A stretch of DNA of 64,000 bases from Chloroflexota bacterium. Its GTDB lineage: Bacteria; Chloroflexota; Anaerolineae; Aggregatilineales; Phototrophicaceae. Position 1 is the first letter of the stretch; each line of letters opens with the position of its first letter. The stretch is taken from positions 62,001 through 126,000 of the forward strand of contig JAPOVL010000047.1 in NCBI GenBank assembly GCA_026708115.1. The letters run 5' to 3'. The position numbers and the translations under genes were made by a program. This document shows positions 24,324 to 32,353 of the stretch, piece after piece. The notes under the pieces are model-generated. The model saw only the letters and a program-made list of their open reading frames with translations, made no database searches and was not told the origin of the DNA.

Positions 24324-25670
24324 TTAGCGCATGAAGCCTTCGTAGTTGCGCATGACCAACTGCGCTTCCAGTTGGCGCATCGTGTCAATAACCACGCCGA
24401 CAACGATAATCAGACCCGAGCCGGAAATCACCAGGCCCGCATTGATGACCGCGCCAGAGGCCGAAGCCTCCAGCGGAAAGATGATGCGATTGACCAGATC
24501 AACCATGCCCGGGATAATCGCGATGACACCGAGGAAAAAGGCGCCCACAAAGGTGATGCGGCGCGTTGTTGTTTTGATGTAGTCTTCGGTGCGTTTGCCC
24601 GGCCTGATGCCGGGAATGAATCCACCGTTGCGCTGCAAGGTCTCGGCAAGGTTTTGGTTGCCAACCATCACTTCAGCGTAGAAGAACGTGAATCCAACAG
24701 TCATCAGGAAAAACGTGCCCCAATACAGCAGTCCCTGCTGGTTGCCAAAGGTCGACTGAATGGTAGTGCCCACCGCGCCGGGCGGAAATAAGCTAGCGAT
24801 AATTGCCGGAAAGGTGATGATCGACTGCGCAAAGATCAATGGAATCATGCCTACGGGATTAACCCGCAGCGGGATGAAACTGTCCTGCTGAGCGAATTGT
24901 CGATTCCCGCGCACTCGCCTGCCGTACTGCACGGGAATACGCCGTACCCCCTCTTGGATGATAACCACCGCCAAAACGCTCAAAACGGTGATGATGACAA
25001 ATAGCACCAGATTGTACACGCTGCGATCCGGCTGTTGAGTGAGCAATCGTATCAGGTTTTGCGGCGCTTGCGCGACGATGCCAGCGAAAATGATAATTGA
25101 AATACCGTTGCCGATCCCTTGTTCGGTGATTAACTCGCCCAGCCAAATGGCAAACATGGTACCGGCAGTCATGGTCGTCAAGACCGATACCGTCAAGAGC
25201 AGATTGCTGCCGACGCCAAAACCAAAGCCAGGGATTATCTCCGTACCTGTCCCGGTCGCCAGGTTGAAGATGCTGATCTGGCCCAGCGCTTGCAACACCG
25301 CCATCGGGATGGCGACATAATAGGTATAGCGTTGGATCTTTTCTTGTCCGCCCGGCTCACGCTGGATCCGTTCTAGCGCGGGCACAATCGGCACTAGCAA
25401 CTGAAAGATGATGGAAGCCGTGATGTAGGGATACACGCCATTCGCGATCACGCTGAAGTTGGCGACCGCGCCCCCGGAGAGAAGATTCATCACCTGAATC
25501 AAGTTGCCAGCGCTGCTGCCGCTTTCAAATACCTGCCGCAAGGCAACGCGATCCACACCGACAACGGGCACATGGGCCGCAAACTGGTAGACCACGAGAA
25601 TAAATCCGGTGAATAGCAGTTTGTTCCTTACATCGGGCAAACGCCATGCGTTACGCAAAGCTTGTATCAT
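24324..25670 (-). CDS. secY: Preprotein translocase subunit SecY
   Basis: A 448-residue channel subunit of the Sec translocon with ten hydrophobic segments. Segments visible include the plug helix region GVDRVALRQVFESG, GGAVANFSVIANGVYPYITASIIFQLL (TM2), LGELITEQGIGNGISIIIFAGIVAQAP (TM4), IPLRVNPVGMIPLIFAQSII and the C-terminal LEAQLVMRNYEGFMR. It exports and inserts proteins together with SecA and ribosomes. It follows rplO at 163 bases, more than usual, and that gap contains an operator-like palindrome and a possible promoter. Confidence 0.97.
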   Translation of the reverse strand: MIQALRNAWRLPDVRNKLLFTGFILVVYQFAAHVPVVGVDRVALRQVFESGSSAGNLIQVMNLLSGGAVANFSVIANGVYPYITASIIFQLLVPIVPALERIQREPGGQEKIQRYTYYVAIPMAVLQALGQISIFNLATGTGTEIIPGFGFGVGSNLLLTVSVLTTMTAGTMFAIWLGELITEQGIGNGISIIIFAGIVAQAPQNLIRLLTQQPDRSVYNLVLFVIITVLSVLAVVIIQEGVRRIPVQYGRRVRGNRQFAQQDSFIPLRVNPVGMIPLIFAQSIITFPAIIASLFPPGAVGTTIQSTFGNQQGLLYWGTFFLMTVGFTFFYAEVMVGNQNLAETLQRNGGFIPGIRPGKRTEDYIKTTTRRITFVGAFFLGVIAIIPGMVDLVNRIIFPLEASASGAVINAGLVISGSGLIIVVGVVIDTMRQLEAQLVMRNYEGFMR

Positions 25671-25741
25671 AACCCTCGTCCTTCGATATAAGCTACCCGC
25701 AGTAAAAAATGCGCTTGTTTCGTCGGAGCTCGCTATATTGA

Positions 25742-25760
25742 GCGTATACAGCGTATACGC
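25742..25760 (-). promoter_or_regulatory. Operator-like palindrome before secY
   Basis: A perfect 8-base inverted repeat, GCGTATAC-AGC-GTATACGC, lies in the rplO-secY gap about 75-90 bases upstream of secY. On the minus strand it overlaps a possible promoter made of TTGCAT, 16 bases and TATACG. It looks like a binding site for a dimeric regulator, but this is inference. Confidence 0.45.
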
Positions 25761-25832
25761 AGGAATGCAAATGATGTCTCAAACAGCCTCTATGGCCCTG
25801 CTTCGACTGTCCAAGCCCTTCAGCTTTGCGCC

Positions 25833-26360
25833 CTACTCGCCGTTGCCGTAAAGCCGCTCCAAATCGACTTTGCGCAGTTTTTTGACGGTCGCGCGCGCGC
25901 CCGTCACCTTGAGCGGTAGCCGGTTAACGCTGCCGCCGGCGCCTTCTATCTTTTCCGCGGCGCTTCTAGTGAACTTGTTCGCATACACTTCCAGTTTCTT
26001 GCCCAATTCGCCGCGGCCGAGCACCTTGATCGGATCATCAGCCTTGCGGACCAGGCCCGCTGCCTTTAAGGACGCGCCGTTGACGACAGCGCCATCAGCG
26101 AAGCGCGCTTCTATCATGTCCACATTCACTTCCTGATACGTGATAGCGAATATGTTGGTGAAACCGCGCTTGAAGGGAAGCCGCCGCACCAAGGGCAATT
26201 GGCCGCCTTCAAAGTAAGGTCCCTTGCCGCCACCGCTGCGCGCGCCCTGTCCCTTGTGGCCACGTCCCGCTGTTTTTCCCTTGCCGGCCGCAATGCCGCG
26301 TCCAACGCGTTTGCGCTTGCGTTTCGAACCGGGATCTGGTTTCAAGTCATGCAATTTCAT
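25833..26360 (-). CDS. rplO: 50S ribosomal protein L15
   Basis: A 175-residue late-assembly protein of the large subunit. MKLHDLKPDPGSKRKRKRVGRGIAAGKGKTAGRGHKGQGARSGGGKGPYFEGGQLPLVRRLPFKRGF is the standard basic N-terminus. It is longer than the 145-150 residues usual for the family, with an extended C-terminal end after VTGARATVKKLRKVDLERL. The ATG overlaps the rpmD stop as ATGA. Confidence 0.97.
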   Translation of the reverse strand: MKLHDLKPDPGSKRKRKRVGRGIAAGKGKTAGRGHKGQGARSGGGKGPYFEGGQLPLVRRLPFKRGFTNIFAITYQEVNVDMIEARFADGAVVNGASLKAAGLVRKADDPIKVLGRGELGKKLEVYANKFTRSAAEKIEGAGGSVNRLPLKVTGARATVKKLRKVDLERLYGNGE

Positions 26361-26560
26361 GATTCGTCGACCTCTTCGACTTTGACCAGGTGGCTGACCT
26401 TGGCGATCATTCCACGAATCTGAGGCGCGTCGCCGATCAGCACCGTGCGCCCCATACGCCGCAAACCAAGCGACTTGATGGTAACTTTCTGCTTGCTGTT
26501 ATAGCCGATGGGACTTTTGACCAAGGTTACCTTCAGCATTTTTCCACGTTGCTCACTCAT
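26357..26560 (-). CDS. rpmD: 50S ribosomal protein L30
   Basis: A 67-residue protein with the L30 core MLKVTLVKSPIGYNSKQKVTIKSLGLRRMGRTV and QIRGMIAKVSHLVKVEEV. ATG 26560 is preferred since GAGGTG stands 7 bases before it; it overlaps the rpsE stop by 8 bases. A further in-frame ATG begins MLKV seven residues later. It overlaps rplO as well, so all three genes are coupled. Confidence 0.95.
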   Translation of the reverse strand: MSEQRGKMLKVTLVKSPIGYNSKQKVTIKSLGLRRMGRTVLIGDAPQIRGMIAKVSHLVKVEEVDES

Positions 26561-27116
26561 GGTCCGCACCTCGAGCGCTTCGACGCTCCCAAATCGGGGC
26601 AACTTCGTGCACTTGCTTGCCGCGCATTTGCGCCAATTGTTCCGCGCCGCGCAATTGCTTCAGCGCGTCGAGTGTCGCCATGGTTACGTTGAGCAAGTTG
26701 GCGCTGCCCTGGCTCTTGGTCAAAATATTGCGCACGCCAACGACTTCCAAAACAGCGCGCACGCCGCCGCCAGCGATTACGCCGGTGCCAGGAGCAGCCG
26801 GCTTCAGCAATACGCGAGCGCCACCATGACGGCCTGTGACCGTATAGGGGATCGTCGTGCCCGAAAGCGCCACCTTTTCGATATTGCGGCGCGCGCGCTC
26901 GGCAGCTTTGCGGATGCTGTCCGGCACGGCCCGCGCCTTGCCGATACCAATGCCGACATTGCCCCGATTGTCGCCAACGACCACGACAGTCCGGAAGGCG
27001 AAGCGGCGCCCGCCTTTGATCACCTTGGCAACGCGGCGAATATCTACTACGCGCTCATCCAGTTCATCGCGCTCGTCCTGGTTCCTGCGCGAATCCCGAC
27101 GTCTGTTGTCTGCCAT
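26553..27116 (-). CDS. rpsE: 30S ribosomal protein S5
   Basis: A 187-residue protein that contributes to decoding accuracy. After a charged N-terminal extension (RRRDSRRNQDERDELDER) the double-stranded RNA-binding part VVDIRRVAKVIKGGRRFAFRTVVVVGDNRGNVGIGIGKA is followed by PGTGVIAGGGVRAVLEVVGVRNILTKSQGSANLLNVTMATLDALKQLR. The family features are complete. It follows rplR at 15 bases. Confidence 0.97.
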   Translation of the reverse strand: MADNRRRDSRRNQDERDELDERVVDIRRVAKVIKGGRRFAFRTVVVVGDNRGNVGIGIGKARAVPDSIRKAAERARRNIEKVALSGTTIPYTVTGRHGGARVLLKPAAPGTGVIAGGGVRAVLEVVGVRNILTKSQGSANLLNVTMATLDALKQLRGAEQLAQMRGKQVHEVAPIWERRSARGADHE

Positions 27117-27131
27117 ATCTTTACTCCACGC

Positions 27132-27506
27132 CTATAATTTCAGTCCGGCTTCGCGGGCGCCCTGCGCCACCGCCGCCACGCGCCCGGAGTATTTGAAGCC
27201 TCCGCGATCAAATACCACGGTGCTTATGCCCGCTTCCCGCGCTCGCTCCGCGATCTTCTGTCCGACAAACTTAGCCGCTTCGACTTTATTCTTGTCGGCC
27301 AATGCCGGCGCGACGTCCTTGTCTATCGTCGAGCAAGAAACCAGCGTGCGCCCTTCGATATCATCAATCACCTGAACGAAGACGTTGCGGTTGCTGCGAT
27401 AGACATTCAGCCTCGGACGCTGTGGCGTTCCGGAAATATGCCTGCGGACGCGGCGATGGCGCCGCTTGCGAGCGAGATACTTTCTGCGACCTACAATGTC
27501 AGCCAT
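27132..27506 (-). CDS. rplR: 50S ribosomal protein L18
   Basis: A 124-residue protein of the central protuberance that brings 5S rRNA into the large subunit together with L5. The basic N-terminus RRKYLARKRRHRRVRRHISGTPQRPRLNVYRSNRNVFVQVIDD and the C-terminal VVFDRGGFKYSGRVAAVAQGAREAGLKL are typical. Order L6-L18-S5-L30-L15 is the standard spc arrangement. Confidence 0.97.
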   Translation of the reverse strand: MADIVGRRKYLARKRRHRRVRRHISGTPQRPRLNVYRSNRNVFVQVIDDIEGRTLVSCSTIDKDVAPALADKNKVEAAKFVGQKIAERAREAGISTVVFDRGGFKYSGRVAAVAQGAREAGLKL

Positions 27507-27560
27507 TTATCCAACCTCATGTATTCTGGCACACGACGATGGGCATCATCGTCGCGCGCC

Positions 27561-28109
27561 TTATTTCTTGCCAGCCTTGCCAGCCTTGCGCCGGACATAT
27601 TCCCCAAAATAGCGAACGCCCTTCCCTTTATAGGGCTCTGGCGGCCGCCATCCGCGGATATCTGCCGCTACCTGACCAACGACCTGTTTGTTGATCCCGT
27701 CCACATGGATGATAGAGCCGCGCGATTCCTTCGGAACGTCAAAGCTGATATTCTCCGGAGGCTCGACAAGGATCTCATGTGAGTGGCCAAGCCGCAATTG
27801 CAGATTCTTGCCCTGCAAAACCGCCTGATAACCGACGCCCTGAATCTCCAATGTTTTGCGATATCCTTGGGAAACGCCAGTCACCATGTTCGCCAGCAAA
27901 GCGCGTGTCAAACCGTGCAACGCTCTGTGGTGGCGCAGGTCCGTCGGGCGCTCGACGATCAAAGTTCCGTTATCTTGCCGGATCGTCATTTCCGGATTGA
28001 ACTCCTGCGACAACTCGCCCTTGGGACCCCTTACCGTGACCGCATTCTTTTCGATTGTAACTGTCACCTTGTCCGGAAGGACGACCGGTTGCTTTCCAAT
28101 GCGAGACAT
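27561..28109 (-). CDS. rplF: 50S ribosomal protein L6
   Basis: A 182-residue two-domain protein near the GTPase centre. MSRIGKQPVVLPDKVTVTIEKNAVTVRGPKGELSQ begins the first domain, and LEIQGVGYQAVLQGKNLQLRLGHSHEILVEPP opens the second. The conserved end is GVRYFGEYVRRKAGKAGKK. It lies 16 bases after rpsH and 54 before rplR. Confidence 0.97.
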   Translation of the reverse strand: MSRIGKQPVVLPDKVTVTIEKNAVTVRGPKGELSQEFNPEMTIRQDNGTLIVERPTDLRHHRALHGLTRALLANMVTGVSQGYRKTLEIQGVGYQAVLQGKNLQLRLGHSHEILVEPPENISFDVPKESRGSIIHVDGINKQVVGQVAADIRGWRPPEPYKGKGVRYFGEYVRRKAGKAGKK

Positions 28110-28125
28110 GACCGTTCCCTTCCCC

Positions 28126-28539
28126 CTACCAAATATAACAGAGCACTTCGCCGCCGACGCCGCTGCGACGGGCTTGCTGCGCTGTCATGACGCCTTTCGG
28201 CGTTGTTACGATGGCGATGCCGGTTCCGCTCAAAACGATCGGTAACTCGCTGCGCTTGCGATACACGCGGCGTCCCGGCTTGCTGATGCGCCGGAGCTGC
28301 GTGATCACCGGGCGCCGATCTCTGCGAGAACCGAAATACTTCAACTGAATATGAATCAACGGCACCGGGGTCTCATCGCCAATCGAGTAGTCTTCCACAT
28401 AGCCCTCTTCCTTTAGGATGCGGGCGATCTCGACCTTTATGTTCGACTTGGGTACGATCACCTCGAGCTTGCCTGCCGTCAACGCATTACGGACGCGCGT
28501 CAACATATCAGCAATGGGATCATTTGTCACATTAGACAC
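28126..28539 (-). CDS. rpsH: 30S ribosomal protein S8
   Basis: A 137-residue central-domain protein that binds 16S rRNA helix 21 and, in some bacteria, represses its own operon. The ends are conserved: DPIADMLTRVRNAL at the start and SGTGIAIVTTPKGVMTAQQARRSGVGGEVLCYIW at the end. It follows rpsN at 12 bases. A leader regulatory site of the E. coli type was not evident in the short gaps here. Confidence 0.97.
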   Translation of the reverse strand: MSNVTNDPIADMLTRVRNALTAGKLEVIVPKSNIKVEIARILKEEGYVEDYSIGDETPVPLIHIQLKYFGSRRDRRPVITQLRRISKPGRRVYRKRSELPIVLSGTGIAIVTTPKGVMTAQQARRSGVGGEVLCYIW

Positions 28540-28551
28540 CGTTACCGCCTC

Positions 28552-28734
28552 CTACCAGCTCGACTTTACAACGCCGGGAATCTCGCCGTTTAGCGCCATC
28601 TCGCGAAAGCAAATCCGGCACAAACCAAATCGACGGATATAAGCGCGCGGGCGCCCACAGACCTTGCAACGATTCCGCACGCGCACATCGAATTTGCGCC
28701 GCTGTTCCCGATACTGCATACATTTCTTCGCCAT
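28552..28734 (-). CDS. rpsN: 30S ribosomal protein S14, zinc-binding type
   Basis: A 60-residue S14 of the short form. The zinc ribbon is formed by CKVC and CRIC in VRNRCKVCGRPRAYIRRFGLCRICFREMALNGEIPGVVKSSW. The tail GVVKSSW is near the family consensus. It lies between rplE and rpsH, as expected. Confidence 0.96.
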   Translation of the reverse strand: MAKKCMQYREQRRKFDVRVRNRCKVCGRPRAYIRRFGLCRICFREMALNGEIPGVVKSSW

Positions 28735-28743
28735 TTACGTCCC

Positions 28744-29286
28744 TCAGTTTCCCTGGAAAGGCATGCCGAGCAGCGAAAGCAAACGGCGTCCTTCCTCGTC
28801 TGTTTTTGCAGTCGTAACAATCGTGATCTCCATCCCGCGCACTTTGTCGATCTTGTCAAAGTCGATTTCCGGGAAGACCAGTTGCTCACGCAGGCCGACC
28901 GTGAAATTCCCGCGACCGTCCAGCTTGGGCGATACACCGCGGAAGTCGCGAATACGCGGCAACGCGATGTTGACCAAGCGATCGTACAACGACCACATCC
29001 TTTGCTTGCGCAAGGTCACCTTTGCGCCGATGGCCCGCCCTTCGCGCAACTTATACGTCGCAATGCTCTTTTTGGCGCGGGTTACAATCGGCTGCTGACC
29101 AGTGATCACTTTCAGGTCCTCGACGGCGCCATCCAGCGACTTGGGTTCATCAATCGCTTCGCCAACACCCACATTAACCGTTATCTTGCTAATGATTGGC
29201 ACCTGCATCAGATTGGTATAGCCAAACTCTTGCTGCAAGATTGGTATAACCTCTTCCTGATAGCGGGCGTACATGCGGTTTTCCAT
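28744..29286 (-). CDS. rplE: 50S ribosomal protein L5
   Basis: A 180-residue 5S rRNA-binding protein. MYARYQEEVIPILQQEFGYTNLMQVPIISKITVNVGVGEAIDEPKSL and ITGQQPIVTRAKKSIATYKLREGRAIGAKVTLR lead to RDFRGVSPKLDGRGNFTVGLREQLVFPEIDFDKID. The start at 29286 adds MENR before the more usual MYARY; ATG 29274 is possible. It is 9 bases upstream of rpsN. Confidence 0.97.
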   Translation of the reverse strand: MENRMYARYQEEVIPILQQEFGYTNLMQVPIISKITVNVGVGEAIDEPKSLDGAVEDLKVITGQQPIVTRAKKSIATYKLREGRAIGAKVTLRKQRMWSLYDRLVNIALPRIRDFRGVSPKLDGRGNFTVGLREQLVFPEIDFDKIDKVRGMEITIVTTAKTDEEGRRLLSLLGMPFQGN

Positions 29287-29302
29287 AATTCACCTCGCTC
29301 CG

Positions 29303-29629
29303 CTAATCGATTATGCTGCCGCTTTTTTTGCTGTAGCGCACTTTGCGCCCGTCGTCGGTGAAGCGGAAGCCAACCCGCGTCCGCTCACCGCTGACTGGGC
29401 AGACCAGCATCACGTTGGAAAGGTGTATAGGCGCTTCAAATTCGATAATCTGTGCCGGAATCTGCTGGCCGCCGGGCGCGGGACGCGCTTTGCGATGTCG
29501 TTTCATGATGTTTACGCCATTGACGATCACGCGGTCTTTCTTGATAAGCACGCGCACAACCTCGCCGCGCAGGCCTTTGTCCTTCCCAGCGATCACTTCG
29601 ACAGTGTCGCCTTGTTTCACACGTTGCAT
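29303..29629 (-). CDS. rplX: 50S ribosomal protein L24
   Basis: A 108-residue assembly-initiating protein with the KOW motif KQGDTVEVIAGKDKGLRGEVVRVLIKKDRVIVNGVNIMKRHRK. The C-terminus holds IHLSNVMLVCPVSGERTRVGFRFTDDGRKVRYSKKSGSIID. It lies between rplN and rplE in the usual order. Confidence 0.97.
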   Translation of the reverse strand: MQRVKQGDTVEVIAGKDKGLRGEVVRVLIKKDRVIVNGVNIMKRHRKARPAPGGQQIPAQIIEFEAPIHLSNVMLVCPVSGERTRVGFRFTDDGRKVRYSKKSGSIID

Positions 29630-29643
29630 GATACTTCCCTCGT

Positions 29644-30015
29644 TTACAGCGTCTCTGGCGCCAGCGATACAATTTTCATAAAGCCCTTGTCGCGCAACTC
29701 GCGCGCGACCGGTCCAAACACGCGGGTGCCGCGCGGGTTTTCCAGATCTTCCGCCAGGACCACCGCGGCGTTGTCGTCAAAACGGATGCTCGAGCCATCG
29801 GCGCGACGATACTCTTTGTGCGTTCGCACGATCACCGCGCGCACCAGTTCGCCCTTTTTTACCGCGCTGGAGGTCGATGCCGATTTCACCGTGCCCACCA
29901 CGATATCGCCAACATGACCATACTTGACCCGCGACCCGCCTATGACACGGATAACCAGGATCTCTTGCGCTCCACTGTTATCAGCGACTTTCAGACGAGA
30001 TTCTGTCTGAATCAT
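29644..30015 (-). CDS. rplN: 50S ribosomal protein L14
   Basis: A 123-residue protein at the subunit interface. MIQTESRLKVADNSGAQEILVIRVIGGS, GDIVVGTVKSAS and KGELVRAVIVRTHKEYRRADGSSIRFDDNAAVVL are hallmark blocks, as is ARELRDKGFMKIVSLAPETL at the end. It begins 12 bases after the rpsQ stop. Confidence 0.97.
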   Translation of the reverse strand: MIQTESRLKVADNSGAQEILVIRVIGGSRVKYGHVGDIVVGTVKSASTSSAVKKGELVRAVIVRTHKEYRRADGSSIRFDDNAAVVLAEDLENPRGTRVFGPVARELRDKGFMKIVSLAPETL

Positions 30016-30027
30016 CGTGGACTCTCC

Positions 30028-30288
30028 TTATGATCCCAGTTCGGCCGGCTGTTCCAGCACGGATTCTACGACCCAGCGTTTACGCTTGCTGATTGGGCGG
30101 CTTTGCACGATGCGTACAACCGCTCCGATGCCGGCGCCGGTCTCGTCGTGCGCCATGACCTTTTTCGTCGACGTCACAACTTTACGATATATCGGGTGCA
30201 TCTTACGATTCTCAATTGCAACGACAACCGTCTTTTGCATCTTGTCGCTGACGACCGTTCCAACCATGCGTTTGCGTCTATTGGGCAT
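30028..30288 (-). CDS. rpsQ: 30S ribosomal protein S17
   Basis: An 86-residue primary binding protein for 16S rRNA. The body has KRMVGTVVSDKMQKTVVVAIENRKMHPIYRKVVTSTKKVMAHDE and GAVVRIVQSRPISKRKRWVVESVLE. ATG 30288 is chosen because GGAGG stands 8 bases ahead of it; a start at 30309 would add seven residues and lie inside rpmC without a ribosome site. The chosen start overlaps rpmC by 11 bases. Confidence 0.96.
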   Translation of the reverse strand: MPNRRKRMVGTVVSDKMQKTVVVAIENRKMHPIYRKVVTSTKKVMAHDETGAGIGAVVRIVQSRPISKRKRWVVESVLEQPAELGS

Positions 30289-30508
30289 CGCTCGTCCCTC
30301 CTTCGGCAATGAGTTCGGCAGCCAGCTCGCGCTCGCGCAGAGCGGTCTTCAGCCGGGCAATATCGCGCCGCGTTTTGCGGAACAATGTCGTGTCCTTAAG
30401 TTCGCCGGACTCCTTCTGAATGCGATAGGTATACATTTCAACTTTTAAGTCTTCAATCTTGTCCAGAATGTCATCAGTGGACATGGCGCGGATTTCGTCA
30501 ATATACAT
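30278..30508 (-). CDS. rpmC: 50S ribosomal protein L29
   Basis: A 76-residue protein by the tunnel exit, where trigger factor and SRP dock through L23 and L29. The helical hairpin EIRAMSTDDILDKIEDLKVEMYTYRIQKESGELKDTTLFRKTRRDIARLKTALRERE is normal. A short tail AAELIAEGGTSDAQ extends it. It begins on the last base of the rplP stop and overlaps rpsQ. Confidence 0.96.
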   Translation of the reverse strand: MYIDEIRAMSTDDILDKIEDLKVEMYTYRIQKESGELKDTTLFRKTRRDIARLKTALRERELAAELIAEGGTSDAQ

Positions 30509-30942
30509 CAGCTAACCTCCCGGCCGGAAATCGGGTCGAATCGTTTCACGAACTTGGTCTTGATCGGCAATTTGTGCGAAGCAAGGCGCAATGCTTCCCG
30601 CGCGTCATCTTCCGGCACGCCGCTCATTTCGAACAGAATACGACCCGGCTTCACCACACAGACCCATTTTTCCACCGAGCCCTTGCCCTTGCCCATACGG
30701 GTTTCCGCGGCCTTTTGCGTGACCGGCTTGTCGGGGAATATGCGGATCCACACTTTGCCGCGCCGGCGTATATAGCGCACCATGGCACGACGGCAGGCTT
30801 CGATTTGGCGGCTGGTTACCCAACTCGGTTCCAAGGCTTGCAGACCATAATCGCCAAACTGCACCACGGCCCCCCGTCTCGCTTTGCCGCGCATTCTGCC
30901 GCGCATCTGCTTGTTATATTTTCTGCGTTTCGGCATTAACAT
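30508..30942 (-). CDS. rplP: 50S ribosomal protein L16
   Basis: A 144-residue protein near the A-site. MLMPKRRKYNKQMRGRMRGKARRGAVVQFGDYGLQALEPSWVTSRQIEACRRAMVRYIRRRGKVWIRIFPDKPVTQKAAETRMGKGKGSVEKWV is almost consensus. The frame is open further upstream to 31134, but ATG 30942 with AGGAG just before gives the family length. A small CCCC-AAAT-GGGG dyad lies in the 76-base gap to rpsC. Confidence 0.97.
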   Translation of the reverse strand: MLMPKRRKYNKQMRGRMRGKARRGAVVQFGDYGLQALEPSWVTSRQIEACRRAMVRYIRRRGKVWIRIFPDKPVTQKAAETRMGKGKGSVEKWVCVVKPGRILFEMSGVPEDDAREALRLASHKLPIKTKFVKRFDPISGREVS

Positions 30943-31018
30943 GTGGATTGCTCCTTCTCGCTGCTGCCCCATTTGGGGAGACCCAACAGCCATCACGCCG
31001 CTGAAATCTTCAAATGTC

Positions 31019-31711
31019 TCAGTTTCGTCGACCCCTGCGGCCCTCTTGCCCTGTCCGCGCCACACTGGCAAAGGGACTCTCGCCGGGCAGAATATCGCCA
31101 TTGTAAATCCAGACTTTGACGCCGATCTGCCCAAATGTCGTCAGCGCCTCGGCGAATCCATAATCGATGTCGGCGCGCAGTGTATTCCGCGGGACGCGAC
31201 CGTCGAACATCCACTCGCGCCTCGCCATGTCCGAACCACCCAGACGGCCGCTAACCTCTATGCGGATGCCGCCGGCGCCTTGTCGCATAGCCTGCGTGAT
31301 CGCTCGCTTCATCGCGCGGCTGTGCCCAATTCGCCGCACCAACTGCGAAGCAACGTTCTCGGCAACAAGGGTCGCGTCGAGATCGGGCTTTTCAATCTCG
31401 CTAACTTCTACCTTCACCTTCTTCCCAGTCATATCTTGCAGGTTCTGCCGCAATTCCTTGACAGCTTCGCCCTTGCGACCAATGATGAGGCCCGGGCGAA
31501 CCGTATTGATCGTGATAATCACCAGATTAGGATGACGCTCAATCTCAATGCGTGAAACGCCAGCGCGCGCGGTCTTCTTTTTCAAGTATTTGCGAATCTC
31601 GCGATCTTCCATCAACAGATTGACAAAGCGCTCGCCCTCCGCATACCAGCGGGCGTCCCACTCGCGAATCACCTTCAGGCGGAATCCTTTGGGATGAACC
31701 TTGCGACCCAT
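31019..31711 (-). CDS. rpsC: 30S ribosomal protein S3
   Basis: A 230-residue protein at the mRNA entry channel. MGRKVHPKGFRLKVIREWDARWYAEGERF is the standard N-terminus. The KH domain is at LVIITINTVRPGLIIGRKGEAVKELRQNL, and GIRIEVSGRLGGSDMARREWMFDGRVPRNTLRADIDYG follows. ATG 31711 overlaps the rplV stop as TAATG; twelve codons further upstream would not match the family. Confidence 0.97.
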   Translation of the reverse strand: MGRKVHPKGFRLKVIREWDARWYAEGERFVNLLMEDREIRKYLKKKTARAGVSRIEIERHPNLVIITINTVRPGLIIGRKGEAVKELRQNLQDMTGKKVKVEVSEIEKPDLDATLVAENVASQLVRRIGHSRAMKRAITQAMRQGAGGIRIEVSGRLGGSDMARREWMFDGRVPRNTLRADIDYGFAEALTTFGQIGVKVWIYNGDILPGESPFASVARTGQEGRRGRRN

Positions 31712-32055
31712 TATTCTTCTTCCTCTCGCTCTGCCAAAATCACCCACAGGTGTGATGTGCGCTTCAAACGCGGCTTATAGCGCCCGCGCGCCCCCGCCTT
31801 AAAGCGCTTCAAGGTGGGACCGTCGCCAGCGTATATCTGCGAAACAAACAAGTCGTCCGGATTGAGATCAAAGTTATTTGTGGCGTTCGCCATTGCCGAA
31901 GCCAAAGTCTTGCTGACCAAAGCGGCGCCCTTCTGGGGCATGTAATCCAGGAGGGTTTGCGCTTCCTGCGCGCCCATACCGCGGACTTTGTCGCAAACCA
32001 AACGCAACTTCCTTGGCGAGATTGGCAGATACTTGGTCATAGCGCGAACTTCCAT
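31711..32055 (-). CDS. rplV: 50S ribosomal protein L22
   Basis: A 114-residue protein lining the polypeptide tunnel, where its beta-hairpin meets macrolides. EVRAMTKYLPISPRKLRLVCDKVRGMGAQEAQTLLDYMPQKGAALVSKTLASAMANATNN and the hairpin region RFKAGARGRYKPRLKRTSHLWVIL are conserved. The short acidic tail AEREEEE is a small extra. It is coupled to rpsC. Confidence 0.97.
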   Translation of the reverse strand: MEVRAMTKYLPISPRKLRLVCDKVRGMGAQEAQTLLDYMPQKGAALVSKTLASAMANATNNFDLNPDDLFVSQIYAGDGPTLKRFKAGARGRYKPRLKRTSHLWVILAEREEEE

Positions 32056-32066
32056 ATCAGAATCCC

Positions 32067-32336
32067 CTATCTCCTGCTATCGGTAACGTGGCCGCGGAAA
32101 GTTCTGGTTGGCGCAAATTCGCCAAGTTTGTGTCCGACCATGTTCTCCGTAATATAAATCGGCACATGGCGCCGACCGTCGTGCACGGCGATGGTATGAC
32201 CTACCATTTGCGGGAAGATCGTACTTGCCCGGCTCCAGGTCCGTATCACGACTTTTTTATTCTGGTCATTGAGCTTCTCGACCTTTTCGAGCAGTTTTGG
32301 GCTTACGAAATAGCCCTTTTTCAAAGAACGTGACAT
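32067..32336 (-). CDS. rpsS: 30S ribosomal protein S19
   Basis: An 89-residue head protein that forms a complex with S13 and the A-site tRNA. MSRSLKKGYFVSPKLLEKVEKLNDQNKKVVIRTWSRASTIFPQMVGHTIAVHDGRRHVPIYITENMVGHKLGEFAPTRTFRGH is near consensus. ATG 32336 with GGGAG upstream sets the start; the frame is open for 35 more codons inside rplB, which are not expected to be translated. Confidence 0.97.
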   Translation of the reverse strand: MSRSLKKGYFVSPKLLEKVEKLNDQNKKVVIRTWSRASTIFPQMVGHTIAVHDGRRHVPIYITENMVGHKLGEFAPTRTFRGHVTDSRR

Positions 32337-32353
32337 GCTGGATTCTCCCGAAA

